Shown here: positions 29,325 through 37,721 of the stretch, one piece after another
Numbering within the stretch: the stretch's first letter is position 1
Layout of the letters: every line of letters begins with the position of its first letter
Assembly: GCA_017551505.1 (NCBI GenBank)
Contig: JAFZLL010000012.1
Location: forward strand, 1-37,721
Source: Eubacteriaceae bacterium
Lineage (GTDB): Bacteria > Bacillota > Clostridia > Eubacteriales > Anaerofustaceae
Length of the DNA: 37,721 nt
Direction of reading: 5' to 3'
Notes under the pieces: generated by a model
Database searches by the model: none
Seen by the model: the letters and a program-made list of their open reading frames with translations, nothing else
Told to the model about the DNA's origin: nothing
Made by a program: the position numbers and the translations under genes

Positions 29325-32300
29325 CTACGCCCCGAAGCCCGTCCTTTCCGCCTTCTCGTTCACGCCCTCCCTGATGTACGCGATATACAGCCCGTCCGGC
29401 GATGCGCCGTAGAGGCGCTCGAAAGCTGCCGCGTAGACATTTATCTGGCGGGTATTGGATGCGTTGATGGAGCGGAAATGCTCCTCATCCCGGAAGCGGT
29501 CCGTCTTGTAATCGACGATGCCGCTCGCCCCGTCCTTAAAGAAGATAAGGTCAATCTTGCCCTGTATGAGTATCTCGCCCGTGGCTCCTTCCCAGGCCCT
29601 GTCAATGAGCCCAGGATCCACGGCCATGATGAATTCCTTCTCCCTCTCTATACGGTCTGCGGTGAGGACCTTCTGCCCGAGCCCGCTCATAAGGAAGCTT
29701 ATGATGCCGCTGACGTTTACCGCTCCTGCCTCATCAGCGCTGAAGATATCCAGCGATACCATGCGGTCCAGCTGCCTGGTAACTTCGGCAGCGACGTCGC
29801 TCCAGTCGGAGCTAAAATCCATGTACTGCAGGAAACGGTGCGTCAGGGTGCCCGCCTCGGCGCCGCTGAAAGAACCTTCGCGCATGAATGACGGCTTTTC
29901 GGCGATATAGGGCACACGGCTGCCGATCTCAAGCTCTCCTTCATGCTTCAAAGCGGAGACGGACAGTTTTGCCGGAAGGACGGTGTCGGCCAAGTAGGGA
30001 TATATATACCCGATATTGTCCCGGAAAGCCTTTTTGAGATCTTCCTTTTCCCCGGGTCCCAATTCCGTTGCCTCTTTGATCTCAGGCATCGCCGCATACG
30101 TGTTCCTTTCTCCCGGCGCGGTCTTTACGACTGAGATGGCCGACGAACGAGCCGCGGCCCCGAGGACGAGCTCGAGCGCGTTGTCCGCCCGTTCGCTCCT
30201 GGCGCGCAGGACGGGCTGCGAATACGTCTCGTATTTATCCTCGGTGACGGCTCCCACGAAGAATAGCTTCTGCTCTGCCCTCGTCGACGCGACATACAGC
30301 AGTCTGAGCTCCTCGGAATTCGTGGAGCGCCTGGAATCTTCCTGGAAAAGATCATGCTCCAGCGTCGGAGCCTTGGTATGCGTCTCAAAATCAAGGCACC
30401 TGGCCGCGATCCTGCCCTCGTTCACGGTTATGTCGGAGAAGGTATTCCTACCACTGTCGCCGTAGCGGTAGCCGGCTTCCAGGCGCGGTATTATGACTAC
30501 GGGATACTGGAGGCCCTTGCTCTTGTGTATCGATATCACCTGCACGCCTTCCCCCGGGGCATCCATGCTCCTGAAAGCAGACTGGTTCTCGCGGGCGCGG
30601 TCCGCGTAGCGGATGAAGCCGTACAGCCCGCCCAATGCGGACTGCTCGTATTCCTCCGCAAGATCCTTGAGCCTGATGAGGTTCTCCCTGCGCACGTTCC
30701 CGGCGGGCAGGGCGGAGACATATCCCATAAGGTTGGTCCTGGCATACACCGTGGCGATGAGCCTGGCGAGGGATTTCTTCTCGCAGTCCTCCCTGAAGCC
30801 CGTTATCTGCGCTGTCAGGTACTTCGCCTTCTCCTTTAGCGCGCCTTCCGGGCCAGAGGAGGCGTATTCCCTGACGGCCTCGTGCAGGGACAGCGCCCTG
30901 TCGTATGCCTTCAGTGCGACTAGGTCGTCCGGTGAGAAATTGTATATGAAGCTGCGCATGACGCCGGCAAGGGCGATGTCGTCGGTGAAATTGTCTATGA
31001 CCTTCAGCAGGCTGATGGCCAGCATGATCTCCGTCAGGTCATAGAAGGGCTTGTCCTCCGGGCTGGCTGCGGGAATCCCTGCCTGCCTGAGTGCGGCGGT
31101 GAAGTCCGGCGCGACGCCCCGTACCGTCCTGAGAAGTATCGCGATGTCGCCCGGGACGATCTTATCCTTCCTGATCTCCCCGCCGCCGTCCTTCCTGCAG
31201 ATGTACCCGGAGGACATGAGCTCGCTGACGAGCCCGGCGGTATAGGCCGCCTCGGCAGCGTTGATCTCGGCCGCCCCGTATCTGACCGACTCGGGGTCAT
31301 CCTTATCATATTTGGGCAGGATGATCACATCCAGCCTAGGCTTTTCCCCGGGGAAGGGATCCTCACGGGCCTCCAGCGCTTCTTTTTCCCTGCCGTAATC
31401 GATCCCGCCCAGGGTCCTGGTCATGACGAGGGAGAATACGGCGTTCACCGCATCGATGATCCGGGAAGTGCTGCGGTAGTTTTTGGTGAGGCGTATGAGG
31501 CTCTTCGTCCCGGACGTGTCCGCGGAGTATTCGTCATAGCGTTTCATGAAAAGCTGGGGCTTCGCGCCTCTGAAGGCGTAGATGCTCTGCTTTATGTCCC
31601 CGACCGTGAACAGCCTCCCGGGAGAAGCCACCCGGTTTATTATCGCCTCCTGTATGTCGTTGGTGTCCTGGTACTCGTCGACGAACACATATCGGCATTC
31701 GTTCTTTATCTCGCTGAGCGAATCCTCGTCGCCGAGCACCTTGAGGCACAGCTTTTCCAGATCGCTGAAATCGAGCACCCCCATCCGGTCCTTGGCCTGC
31801 GCGTATTTTTCATCCAGCACCCTCAGGGCTTTTATAAGCCCGCACAGAGGCTTGTATGTTTTGGAAGCGAAACCGGCATATTCCTCCAGGGTGAGGTCCG
31901 TGTACTTCTTCAGCCTGTCCATGATCTCCTTGCCGGTGCCCCTCGCGCCCTGTATCACGTCCAGACAGGATTCCGCTATCTGCCTTTTGTCTGTGAAGCG
32001 CGAGAAGCTGAAGCCCGCCAGCCTCGGCCAGAAGCTCTCCAGCCCCTTGCCGGCCAGGTGCGCTCTCAGGCTGTCCGTTTCGGAGATATATTCCGACAGC
32101 TTCGCGATGACCTTTTCTCCCGCGCTGTTCTCAATGGCATAATCCCGGGCGAACGTGAAGCATTCCACAGCCGCGGACAGTTCGCCCTCAAAGTACTCGG
32201 TCAGCCTTTCCCCAGTGCTCCTTGAAATGCCTCCGTTTTTAAGCTCCTCTACGCATGAAGCGGCCCTGCCGATGCCGTCGATGCCTTCCGCGAGCCTGGT

Positions 32301-32834
32301 GTACAGATACGTTACCGTCTCCTTCAGGTTCTCCGCGTTGGCCCTCGTATCGAAGGCCATGGCGAACGCGGTGAAGTCCTCGTCGGCTCCGCTGAACAGT
32401 TCTTCAAAAGCCTCGTCGGCTGCGTCCGAGAGGAGTATTGCCCCCCTCGTCTCGTCGGCGACGGCAAAAGCCGGGTCGATGCCTGCCGTCTGGTAGAACC
32501 GCCTCAGCACATTGGCCGCAAAGGAATGCAGCGTGGATATCTGGGCGTTCTCAAAGGCAGCCGCCTGAGGCGCGAGCGCCGGGTCCTCCTTTATCTTCGC
32601 GTAAAGGGCGTCCCTTATCTTTTTTTTCATCTCGCCTGCGGCAGCCTTGGTGAAGGTCACCACGAGGATCTCGTCCGCGGATACTGCCCCCTCGGAGATG
32701 AGCGAGACGATCCTTTCCGTCATGACGGCAGTCTTCCCGCTGCCCGCCCCGGCGGAGACCAGTATGTCCTTTCCCCTCGAACCGATGGCTTCCAGCTGGT
32801 CGTCGTTCCACTTTACGGCGCTGTTCCCTGCCAT
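29325..32834 (-). CDS. addA: ATP-dependent helicase/nuclease subunit A
   Basis: The 1169-residue protein is a UvrD-type helicase fused to a RecB-type nuclease. It has Walker A AGAGSGKTA (28-36), Walker B FVDEYQDTND, motif III VGDIKQSIYAFRGA, motif V VQVISIHKSKGLQYPVV and, near the C-terminus, nuclease motifs KIDLIFFKDG...GIVDYKTDRF. With AddB it resects double-strand breaks to Chi-like sites. The ATG at 32834 follows AAGGAGG; the longer frame overlaps addB. The addB stop lies 2 bp upstream, so the two are coupled. Confidence 0.95.
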   Translation of the reverse strand: MAGNSAVKWNDDQLEAIGSRGKDILVSAGAGSGKTAVMTERIVSLISEGAVSADEILVVTFTKAAAGEMKKKIRDALYAKIKEDPALAPQAAAFENAQISTLHSFAANVLRRFYQTAGIDPAFAVADETRGAILLSDAADEAFEELFSGADEDFTAFAMAFDTRANAENLKETVTYLYTRLAEGIDGIGRAASCVEELKNGGISRSTGERLTEYFEGELSAAVECFTFARDYAIENSAGEKVIAKLSEYISETDSLRAHLAGKGLESFWPRLAGFSFSRFTDKRQIAESCLDVIQGARGTGKEIMDRLKKYTDLTLEEYAGFASKTYKPLCGLIKALRVLDEKYAQAKDRMGVLDFSDLEKLCLKVLGDEDSLSEIKNECRYVFVDEYQDTNDIQEAIINRVASPGRLFTVGDIKQSIYAFRGAKPQLFMKRYDEYSADTSGTKSLIRLTKNYRSTSRIIDAVNAVFSLVMTRTLGGIDYGREKEALEAREDPFPGEKPRLDVIILPKYDKDDPESVRYGAAEINAAEAAYTAGLVSELMSSGYICRKDGGGEIRKDKIVPGDIAILLRTVRGVAPDFTAALRQAGIPAASPEDKPFYDLTEIMLAISLLKVIDNFTDDIALAGVMRSFIYNFSPDDLVALKAYDRALSLHEAVREYASSGPEGALKEKAKYLTAQITGFREDCEKKSLARLIATVYARTNLMGYVSALPAGNVRRENLIRLKDLAEEYEQSALGGLYGFIRYADRARENQSAFRSMDAPGEGVQVISIHKSKGLQYPVVIIPRLEAGYRYGDSGRNTFSDITVNEGRIAARCLDFETHTKAPTLEHDLFQEDSRRSTNSEELRLLYVASTRAEQKLFFVGAVTEDKYETYSQPVLRARSERADNALELVLGAAARSSAISVVKTAPGERNTYAAMPEIKEATELGPGEKEDLKKAFRDNIGYIYPYLADTVLPAKLSVSALKHEGELEIGSRVPYIAEKPSFMREGSFSGAEAGTLTHRFLQYMDFSSDWSDVAAEVTRQLDRMVSLDIFSADEAGAVNVSGIISFLMSGLGQKVLTADRIEREKEFIMAVDPGLIDRAWEGATGEILIQGKIDLIFFKDGASGIVDYKTDRFRDEEHFRSINASNTRQINVYAAAFERLYGASPDGLYIAYIREGVNEKAERTGFGA

Positions 32835-32836
32835 TG

Positions 32837-35800
32837 CTAGGACCTCCTTCCCTTCCCGGAGAAGCTGCCGTTGCCGGAGAACTCCTCGGAATATTTGCAG
32901 AACGGCCGGTATTCGCAGTACCGGCACGGCCTGTTCCGGCTTCCCTCCTTCGGGGCGATCTCTATATTTCCCGAGAGGATGCGCGAACAATAGAGGCTCA
33001 CGCTCTCCTGTGCCTCGTCGATAATCTCCCTCATCTCCTCCGCCGTCACCGCCCTGCCTCCGGGATAACTGCCGTCCTCCCCGGCGAGCGTCACCCCGCT
33101 CATGGCGAATCTTGCCTGCTGGGCATTCTCGGCGTCTATGTTGTCCTTGCTCTTCTTTATCTCCGTATAACCGGGGTTCAAAGGCATGTACAGCATTCCT
33201 GCAGGGGTGTCCCCGGACGCGGCAAGCGCGCTGAGGTACACGGGCAGCTGCACCGCGCTCCCGCTGATGACGTCGTCTTCACTGAAGTTCTTGACGCTGC
33301 TCTTGTAATCGATCACGACGACAGACCTGCCGTCTCCTGCGGCCTTTTCGTCCACCCTGTCGATCTTCCCCCTCAGGAACGAAGGACCGTAGATGCCGTC
33401 CACACGGATAGCGTCATGCCTGCCGCCCTCCCCGAAATAGCCTTCGCTCTCCGCCAGGGCGAACGAGGACCCCTTCATCTGGCGGGAAATGACGGCCAGT
33501 ACCCTGCGGGAGATGTCCTTAAGCTTGCTGACCGTGTAGCCGCTGTAGGCGATCTTCGAATAAATGCCGGTCCGGTATCCCGAGATCACCCTTGAGCATA
33601 TCTCATCGGAGATCGCGGCGATGTCGCCGTCAAGCGTGATATCCCCGCTTAAGAGCAGCTTTTCGTATTCCTCCACGACCTTATGGAGGACATTGCCCAT
33701 ATCGACGGCCTCCACCGCGAATTCCTCGCGCTGCTTTAGCCCCAGGACGTACCTGGAGAAGTACATGAAGGGACAGTCCGCATATGTCTCGATGATGCTG
33801 ACCGACGAGACCATCGGCATCCCTATGAGAGACTGGTATGCGGGAATGTCTTCGATTACTGCGGCATTGTCGAAGGCCGCGCCGATGTCGAGCACTGCGG
33901 CATAGCCCTTAAGGGACTCTTCCTCTCGGAAGACCTCGTTGAGAGCGTCCATGACGGGATCCGCCTTCCCCTGCTCTTTTTCCTTCAGGTACACGCCGAG
34001 GGCATTGAAGGCGCTCACGGCGGAGGACAGCCTGTCCGGCACGTCCATCTCCCCCCTGTCGGAGCCGAAAGCGGCTTCGAGCAGGTCGAACACGGCGGAG
34101 GAAACGAAGGCTCCCGTCTCGCTCTCGCCTTCGCTGCGCGTGATGACGAGCTTCTCCTCTGGTTTGCTCATGAGCGTATAGATACTGAAGTTTTCATTGG
34201 CCCGGCGGTACTCCGCGGTGGACATCAGCTTCAGCCCGTTTTCCGCCATGACGTGCTTTTCCTTGTCCGTGAGGATGGCGGCGGAGATCCCGGCCGAGGG
34301 AAGCATCCCCTCGTTCGCTCCGAGGACGAACATCGCCCTGACGGCAGGGAAGCGGCTCCTCATGACGTCGCCAACGAAGACCTTGTCCGTCACCGTGGGG
34401 ATGATGCCCACGTCGGCGCGGGACAGGGCGTAGGTGATGAGCTCCACTATCTCGGCGCTGCCGATGTCCTCCTCCCCGAAAAAGTCGTAGAGGCATTCGA
34501 GCACCGATATTATCTCGTTATAGATGCCCGCGCACACGGAAGACGTCTCGATGTCGCCGTCCATGGTCAGTTCCTCGCAGTAGGCCATTATCCTGTCGTA
34601 GAAGCGGTATTCCTCAAGGAAACCGTATATGCCGCGGCAGTATTCCCCGACGCTGCCGGCCCCGGCGACCTTTTTCTTTATGGCGTTTATCGGGGCAGCC
34701 ACGGCCTGCGCGGCGCTGTTTATCATTTCCATGTACTCCGGGCTCTCCCCTGCGGAGGCCTCGAAGGGCCTGTCCGGCAGGTAGTTTATCCCGTGCTTTA
34801 AAAGGTAGTTATCCAATTCGTCGACCATCCCGCGGTCCAGCGGGATGAAGCCGGTCCTGGCAAATGCCCTCACGTCCCCAGTGCGGCCGCTGAGGGAGGC
34901 CTCGAGCAGGAAGAGGAACGCCCTTACGGGCGGCATGTGCGAGATGGGCCGCCTGACATCCAGAAAGAACGGTATCCCGTACTGTTCGAAGGCGTCCTCG
35001 AGGCTCTGGCGGTAAAGGGCCATATCGCCTGCCACCACCCCGATGTCGCTGAGGCGGTATCCTTCATCTTTCAGGAGGCGCCGTATCGAAGAAGCCACGA
35101 ACAGGGTCTCGGAAGCGATGCTGTCAGTCTGGGTGAGCCTGACGCTGTCCTGCGCGGGAAGGGCCTGCGCGCTCACGTCCCCCGCAAGGAGCTTCTCCAC
35201 ACAGCGTATCCCGGGCGACGAGCCCTTCTTTTCCCCCATATCCTCTATGACAAGGGGCACTCCTGCCGCAGCAGCACACGAAGTGAGCTCCCCTAAGGTC
35301 TCCTTCGTAACGGAAAAGAAATCCTCCTCTGATACCGTCAGTGTGAAGACGGCGTCCTTTGCGCCTGATATGATGGCGGTGAGGAAGGCATAGTCGCTCT
35401 TGTCAAAGATGTGGAAATCGTCAAAGAAAAAATAGCAGTCCCGTATCATCGGGCTCGACGAGGCGGCTTCCGCGCACAGGGAGAGGTACTCGGCGTCATC
35501 CACGGCCTGATCCCCGACGAGAGAGCGCATGCTCTCGGCGATGACGGAGATATCGTGCAGTTTGCGCGTGAGCAGCGGCGGGAATACTCGGGACGGGTCA
35601 GCGGTCAGCTCGCAGACATCGATCGAGTTTTTGCCCAGTTCCTCCAGTAACTCCATTACATTGTCCGCAAAGCCCTTCTTTGCGGCCACGGCCCCGAAAG
35701 CGGCGAGCCTGTCCCTGTTTATGTCTATCGCGTATTTGAGCAGTATCTCCTGAGCGCGGGAGGACAGCCTCTTTATATGCGTATGCCCGGCTTCCTCGAA

Positions 35801-36007
35801 CAGCCTGGCCGCCAGGCGCTTAAGGCTGAGCACAGCGATGCGCGACGAAGCCCTGCTGCCGAACAGTGAGAGGAGGGCGCGTTCCGCGACATACGTATAC
35901 TGCGCGGGCACGACGAGGACGGCGTTCGCATCCTGAGGGAGGGATCTTATCATCTCGTACAGGGCCTCGGTCTTGCCACTGCCCTGCCTGCCGGTAATTA
36001 TCTTCAT
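32837..36007 (-). CDS. addB: ATP-dependent helicase/nuclease subunit B
   Basis: The 1056-residue protein has an N-terminal P-loop G-R-Q-G-S-G-K-T (6-13), an inactive helicase-like core and a C-terminal RecB-type nuclease (KIDRVDEKA...VVVIDYKSSVK). The four iron-sulfur cysteines expected in AddB are present: one in ADCPFMYFSRY and three in CRYCEYRPFCKY. The start must be at 36007 because the P-loop begins at residue 6. There is no Shine-Dalgarno sequence, and a TATAAT lies 6 bp upstream, so the message may be leaderless. Confidence 0.94.
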   Translation of the reverse strand: MKIITGRQGSGKTEALYEMIRSLPQDANAVLVVPAQYTYVAERALLSLFGSRASSRIAVLSLKRLAARLFEEAGHTHIKRLSSRAQEILLKYAIDINRDRLAAFGAVAAKKGFADNVMELLEELGKNSIDVCELTADPSRVFPPLLTRKLHDISVIAESMRSLVGDQAVDDAEYLSLCAEAASSSPMIRDCYFFFDDFHIFDKSDYAFLTAIISGAKDAVFTLTVSEEDFFSVTKETLGELTSCAAAAGVPLVIEDMGEKKGSSPGIRCVEKLLAGDVSAQALPAQDSVRLTQTDSIASETLFVASSIRRLLKDEGYRLSDIGVVAGDMALYRQSLEDAFEQYGIPFFLDVRRPISHMPPVRAFLFLLEASLSGRTGDVRAFARTGFIPLDRGMVDELDNYLLKHGINYLPDRPFEASAGESPEYMEMINSAAQAVAAPINAIKKKVAGAGSVGEYCRGIYGFLEEYRFYDRIMAYCEELTMDGDIETSSVCAGIYNEIISVLECLYDFFGEEDIGSAEIVELITYALSRADVGIIPTVTDKVFVGDVMRSRFPAVRAMFVLGANEGMLPSAGISAAILTDKEKHVMAENGLKLMSTAEYRRANENFSIYTLMSKPEEKLVITRSEGESETGAFVSSAVFDLLEAAFGSDRGEMDVPDRLSSAVSAFNALGVYLKEKEQGKADPVMDALNEVFREEESLKGYAAVLDIGAAFDNAAVIEDIPAYQSLIGMPMVSSVSIIETYADCPFMYFSRYVLGLKQREEFAVEAVDMGNVLHKVVEEYEKLLLSGDITLDGDIAAISDEICSRVISGYRTGIYSKIAYSGYTVSKLKDISRRVLAVISRQMKGSSFALAESEGYFGEGGRHDAIRVDGIYGPSFLRGKIDRVDEKAAGDGRSVVVIDYKSSVKNFSEDDVISGSAVQLPVYLSALAASGDTPAGMLYMPLNPGYTEIKKSKDNIDAENAQQARFAMSGVTLAGEDGSYPGGRAVTAEEMREIIDEAQESVSLYCSRILSGNIEIAPKEGSRNRPCRYCEYRPFCKYSEEFSGNGSFSGKGRRS

Positions 36008-36013
36008 GGTATG

Positions 36014-36019
36014 ATTATA
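36014..36019 (-). promoter_or_regulatory. -10 element immediately before addB
   Basis: TATAAT on the minus strand ends 6 bp before the addB ATG. A transcript from it would begin at or within a base of the start codon. The -35 region is weak. Confidence 0.5.
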
Positions 36020-36126
36020 CTACAAAGGGAGGGCGGTAACGATTTCACTTAATTTTAATCGTCTTATCACCTTTTTTTCAGGGAAATGGGGTACACTGTA
36101 CTGGTTAGACGAAAGGATCCAAAGAA

Positions 36127-37335
36127 ATGGAAAACGAGAACTACAGTTATGAGAATACAGGATATCAGTCCGGCTACGACCGTTCGGTTCCGAGAAGGCA
36201 GAAAAGCGGTCCTGCTGCAGCTTTGATACTGGCGCTGTGCATGATCCTCTCCGCGGCATGCGGTGCGGCGGCAGGCTACTTTGCGGCGGGATACCGCCCG
36301 GCAGCCGAGTCCGGGTCCGACAGCCCGGAGATTCTGTACAAGTCCGTGGTCAGAGAGGTCTCGTATGAGGGCAAGGGGACCGAGGACGCCCCGCTGAGCG
36401 TTGCCCAGGTGAGCGCCCTCGTCTCGGACAGCGTGGTCGAGATCACGACCGAGAGCATCTCCACCTCCTCATTCATGAGGCAGTACGTGACCAAAGGCGC
36501 AGGCAGCGGCGTGATCATCACCGCGAGCGGATATATAGTTACGAACTACCACGTCGTTGAAGGAGCGACATCGGTCAATGTGACCCTTCATGACGGCACC
36601 GAATACGCAGCCGTAGTCAAAGGCTACGACGAAGCCAGCGACATCGCGGTCATCAAAGTTGACGCGGCGCAGCTCAAGCCCGCCGTACTGGGCAATTCAT
36701 CCGTCCTTGCCGTGGGCGAGCAGATCGTCATCATCGGCAACCCTCTCGGGGAGCTGGGAGGCAGCGTCTCCACAGGCATCATCAGCGCACTGGCAAGGGA
36801 CGTGTATGTCGAGGACAGGCCGATGACTCTGCTGCAGACCGACGCGGCCGTCAACCCGGGCAACTCCGGAGGCGGGATGTTCAACCTCTACGGGGAGCTG
36901 GTCGGCATAGTCAACGCCAAGAGCCAGGGCGAGTCCATCGACAACATCGGCTTCGCCATACCTCTGGACGACGTCAAGAGCATCATCGAATCCATCATGA
37001 GCGTAGGCTATGTGCCCGGCAGGCCGTACCTCGGCTTCGAGACCGTATATATAGACAACGCCTTTTCAGCCATGCAGTACCATGTCACGAGCTTCGGCGT
37101 ATACGTGCTCAATGTCAGTGACGGCTCCAATGCCGCCAAAGCGGGCATCGAGGAGGGCGATATGATAATCTCGATCAACGGGGAAGCGGTCAGCAGCGAC
37201 TCCGACATCACCGGAATTATCAGCGGGATGAACGCCGGCGATACCGTGACCGTAAAGGTGCGCCGTTATTACTCCGAAGAGGAGATAAGCTATGAACTGG
37301 AGGAATACGTGCCCGATTACATCGTCACCAGATAG
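36127..37335 (+). CDS. HtrA/DegP-family membrane-anchored serine protease with PDZ domain
   Basis: The 402-residue protein has a short cytosolic Tyr/Glu-rich tail, one membrane segment (about 29-52), then a trypsin-like domain with the triad His142 (TNYHVVEG), Asp172 (ASDIAVIKV) and Ser247 (NPGNSGGG). A PDZ domain (about 300-390) follows. Such proteins face outside the membrane and degrade or manage misfolded envelope proteins under stress. AAAGGATCC precedes the ATG. It is divergent from addB and closed by a strong terminator. Confidence 0.93.
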   Translation: MENENYSYENTGYQSGYDRSVPRRQKSGPAAALILALCMILSAACGAAAGYFAAGYRPAAESGSDSPEILYKSVVREVSYEGKGTEDAPLSVAQVSALVSDSVVEITTESISTSSFMRQYVTKGAGSGVIITASGYIVTNYHVVEGATSVNVTLHDGTEYAAVVKGYDEASDIAVIKVDAAQLKPAVLGNSSVLAVGEQIVIIGNPLGELGGSVSTGIISALARDVYVEDRPMTLLQTDAAVNPGNSGGGMFNLYGELVGIVNAKSQGESIDNIGFAIPLDDVKSIIESIMSVGYVPGRPYLGFETVYIDNAFSAMQYHVTSFGVYVLNVSDGSNAAKAGIEEGDMIISINGEAVSSDSDITGIISGMNAGDTVTVKVRRYYSEEEISYELEEYVPDYIVTR

Positions 37336-37350
37336 GCGGCAGCCTTTCAG

Positions 37351-37378
37351 GCCTCTTCCGCAGGGAAGGGGCTTTTTT
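37351..37378 (+). terminator. Terminator of the HtrA-like gene
   Basis: GCCTCTTCC (37351-37359) pairs with GGAAGGGGC (37364-37372) with one G-U; T6 follows. Confidence 0.85.
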
Positions 37379-37394
37379 ATTGGCGCGGAGTGAT

Positions 37395-37427
37395 AAAAAA
37401 AAACAGGCAGGTGTTTTCTTCCTGTTT
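37395..37427 (-). terminator. Minus-strand terminator-like hairpin between two plus-strand genes
   Basis: AAACAGG (37401-37407) and CCTGTTT (37421-37427) form a 7-bp stem. On the minus strand an unbroken T-run (A-run 37395-37403) follows. No minus-strand gene is seen to its right within the window. Confidence 0.5.
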
Positions 37428-37446
37428 ATTGCCCGAGGGACTGATG

Positions 37447-37452
37447 TATAAT
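37447..37452 (+). promoter_or_regulatory. -10 element of the last gene
   Basis: Consensus TATAAT, 30 bp before the ATG at 37483, preceded by TG. The -35 region is poor. Confidence 0.5.
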
Positions 37453-37482
37453 AGAGCGTAAAATATTAATGAGGTTTTATAA

Positions 37483-37721
37483 ATGAACGCGCAATCAGTA
37501 ATCAAAAGCTACATCAGCCCAAAACCGATCCTGAGGATACTCGCCCTGGCGACAGCCGTACTGGGCGCAGTGTTCCTCGCCCTGGCTTTCGGAGCCGGAG
37601 GCAATGACGACAAGGCTTCGGCAGAGCCCTTCTATCCTTCGGATTCAGCGACCGGCTCCTACTGCTACGTGGACGTCGTCGGCGTCTCCGACTGGCTGTA
37701 CAAGGTGGGCGATTACGATAC
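37483..37721 (+). CDS. Membrane-anchored protein, N-terminal part (cut by the window end)
   Basis: From the ATG at 37483 (GAGG 8 bp upstream) the frame stays open to the window end, giving 79 residues. An amphipathic start (MNAQSVIKSYISPKPILRIL) is followed by a membrane segment (about 20-39, LALATAVLGAVFLALAFG). An extracytoplasmic-looking segment then includes YCYVDVVGVSDWLYKVGDYD. Too little is present to assign a family. It has its own -10 and follows the HtrA gene's terminator, so it is a separate unit. Confidence 0.7.
   Translation, partial: MNAQSVIKSYISPKPILRILALATAVLGAVFLALAFGAGGNDDKASAEPFYPSDSATGSYCYVDVVGVSDWLYKVGDYD

Overview
The window is a chromosomal segment of an anaerobic, Gram-positive Clostridia-type bacterium. 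Evidence for this: AddAB rather than RecBCD; a prmC-rsmD-coaD gene run; sigma-A type promoters with AGGAGG-like ribosome sites; lipoate ligase; GTP-dependent PEP carboxykinase; the end of a corrinoid methyl-transfer protein plus a MetH-type reactivation-domain protein; and a Tn4451-like mobilizable transposon of the kind common in gut Clostridia. The host genes are visibly GC-rich. The stretch from about 8.4 to 11.7 kb and parts of the transposon are more AT-rich. Genus cannot be decided from sequence alone.

Layout. 1-123: tail of a corrinoid protein. 281-4180 (minus): nitroreductase, GNAT acetyltransferase, serine beta-lactamase-like hydrolase, a small orphan, and a corrinoid-reactivation-like protein. 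4416-8395 (plus): a TRIC/UPF0126 membrane protein, then a tight run of pyridoxamine kinase, prmC, rsmD, coaD and a coiled-coil protein, closed by a strong terminator. 8430-11640: an accessory patch with a decayed DUF4143-type ATPase, an intact one with phased upstream repeats and flanking hairpin repeats, a candidate non-coding RNA with its own promoter and terminator, and an orphan protein with its own promoter.

11.7-22.6 kb (all minus): a Tn4451-like mobilizable element. A large serine recombinase (TnpX-like) sits at the right end and tnpW at the left end. Between them are a CHC2 primase, a VapE-type helicase, a MobV/Pre-like relaxase with a possible oriT hairpin, and a cargo operon. The cargo is an HTH regulator, a long C5-cytosine methyltransferase, an MvaI/BcnI-family endonuclease and Vsr mismatch endonuclease. 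I see no conjugation ATPase or coupling protein, so the element looks mobilizable rather than self-transmissible. The primase-helicase genes lie beside a dense cluster of GTCTAC-core repeats and T-tracts that looks like a replication origin. The cargo operon has a promoter embedded in AAACCTGG repeats.

22.9-37.7 kb returns to host genes: SRAP/HMCES-like DNA-protein crosslink protein, a SEDS-like membrane protein, lipoate ligase, a C26 glutamine-amidotransferase-fold hydrolase, pckG, a VOC protein, addA and addB (recombination repair), an HtrA-type membrane protease and the start of a membrane-anchored protein cut by the window end.

Most interesting for follow-up: the 10.65-10.83 kb ncRNA candidate and its neighbouring orphan gene; the iteron-like origin of the mobile element; the repeat-controlled R-M/Vsr cargo; and the 23-bp phased repeats that include the -35 region of the DUF4143 ATPase.
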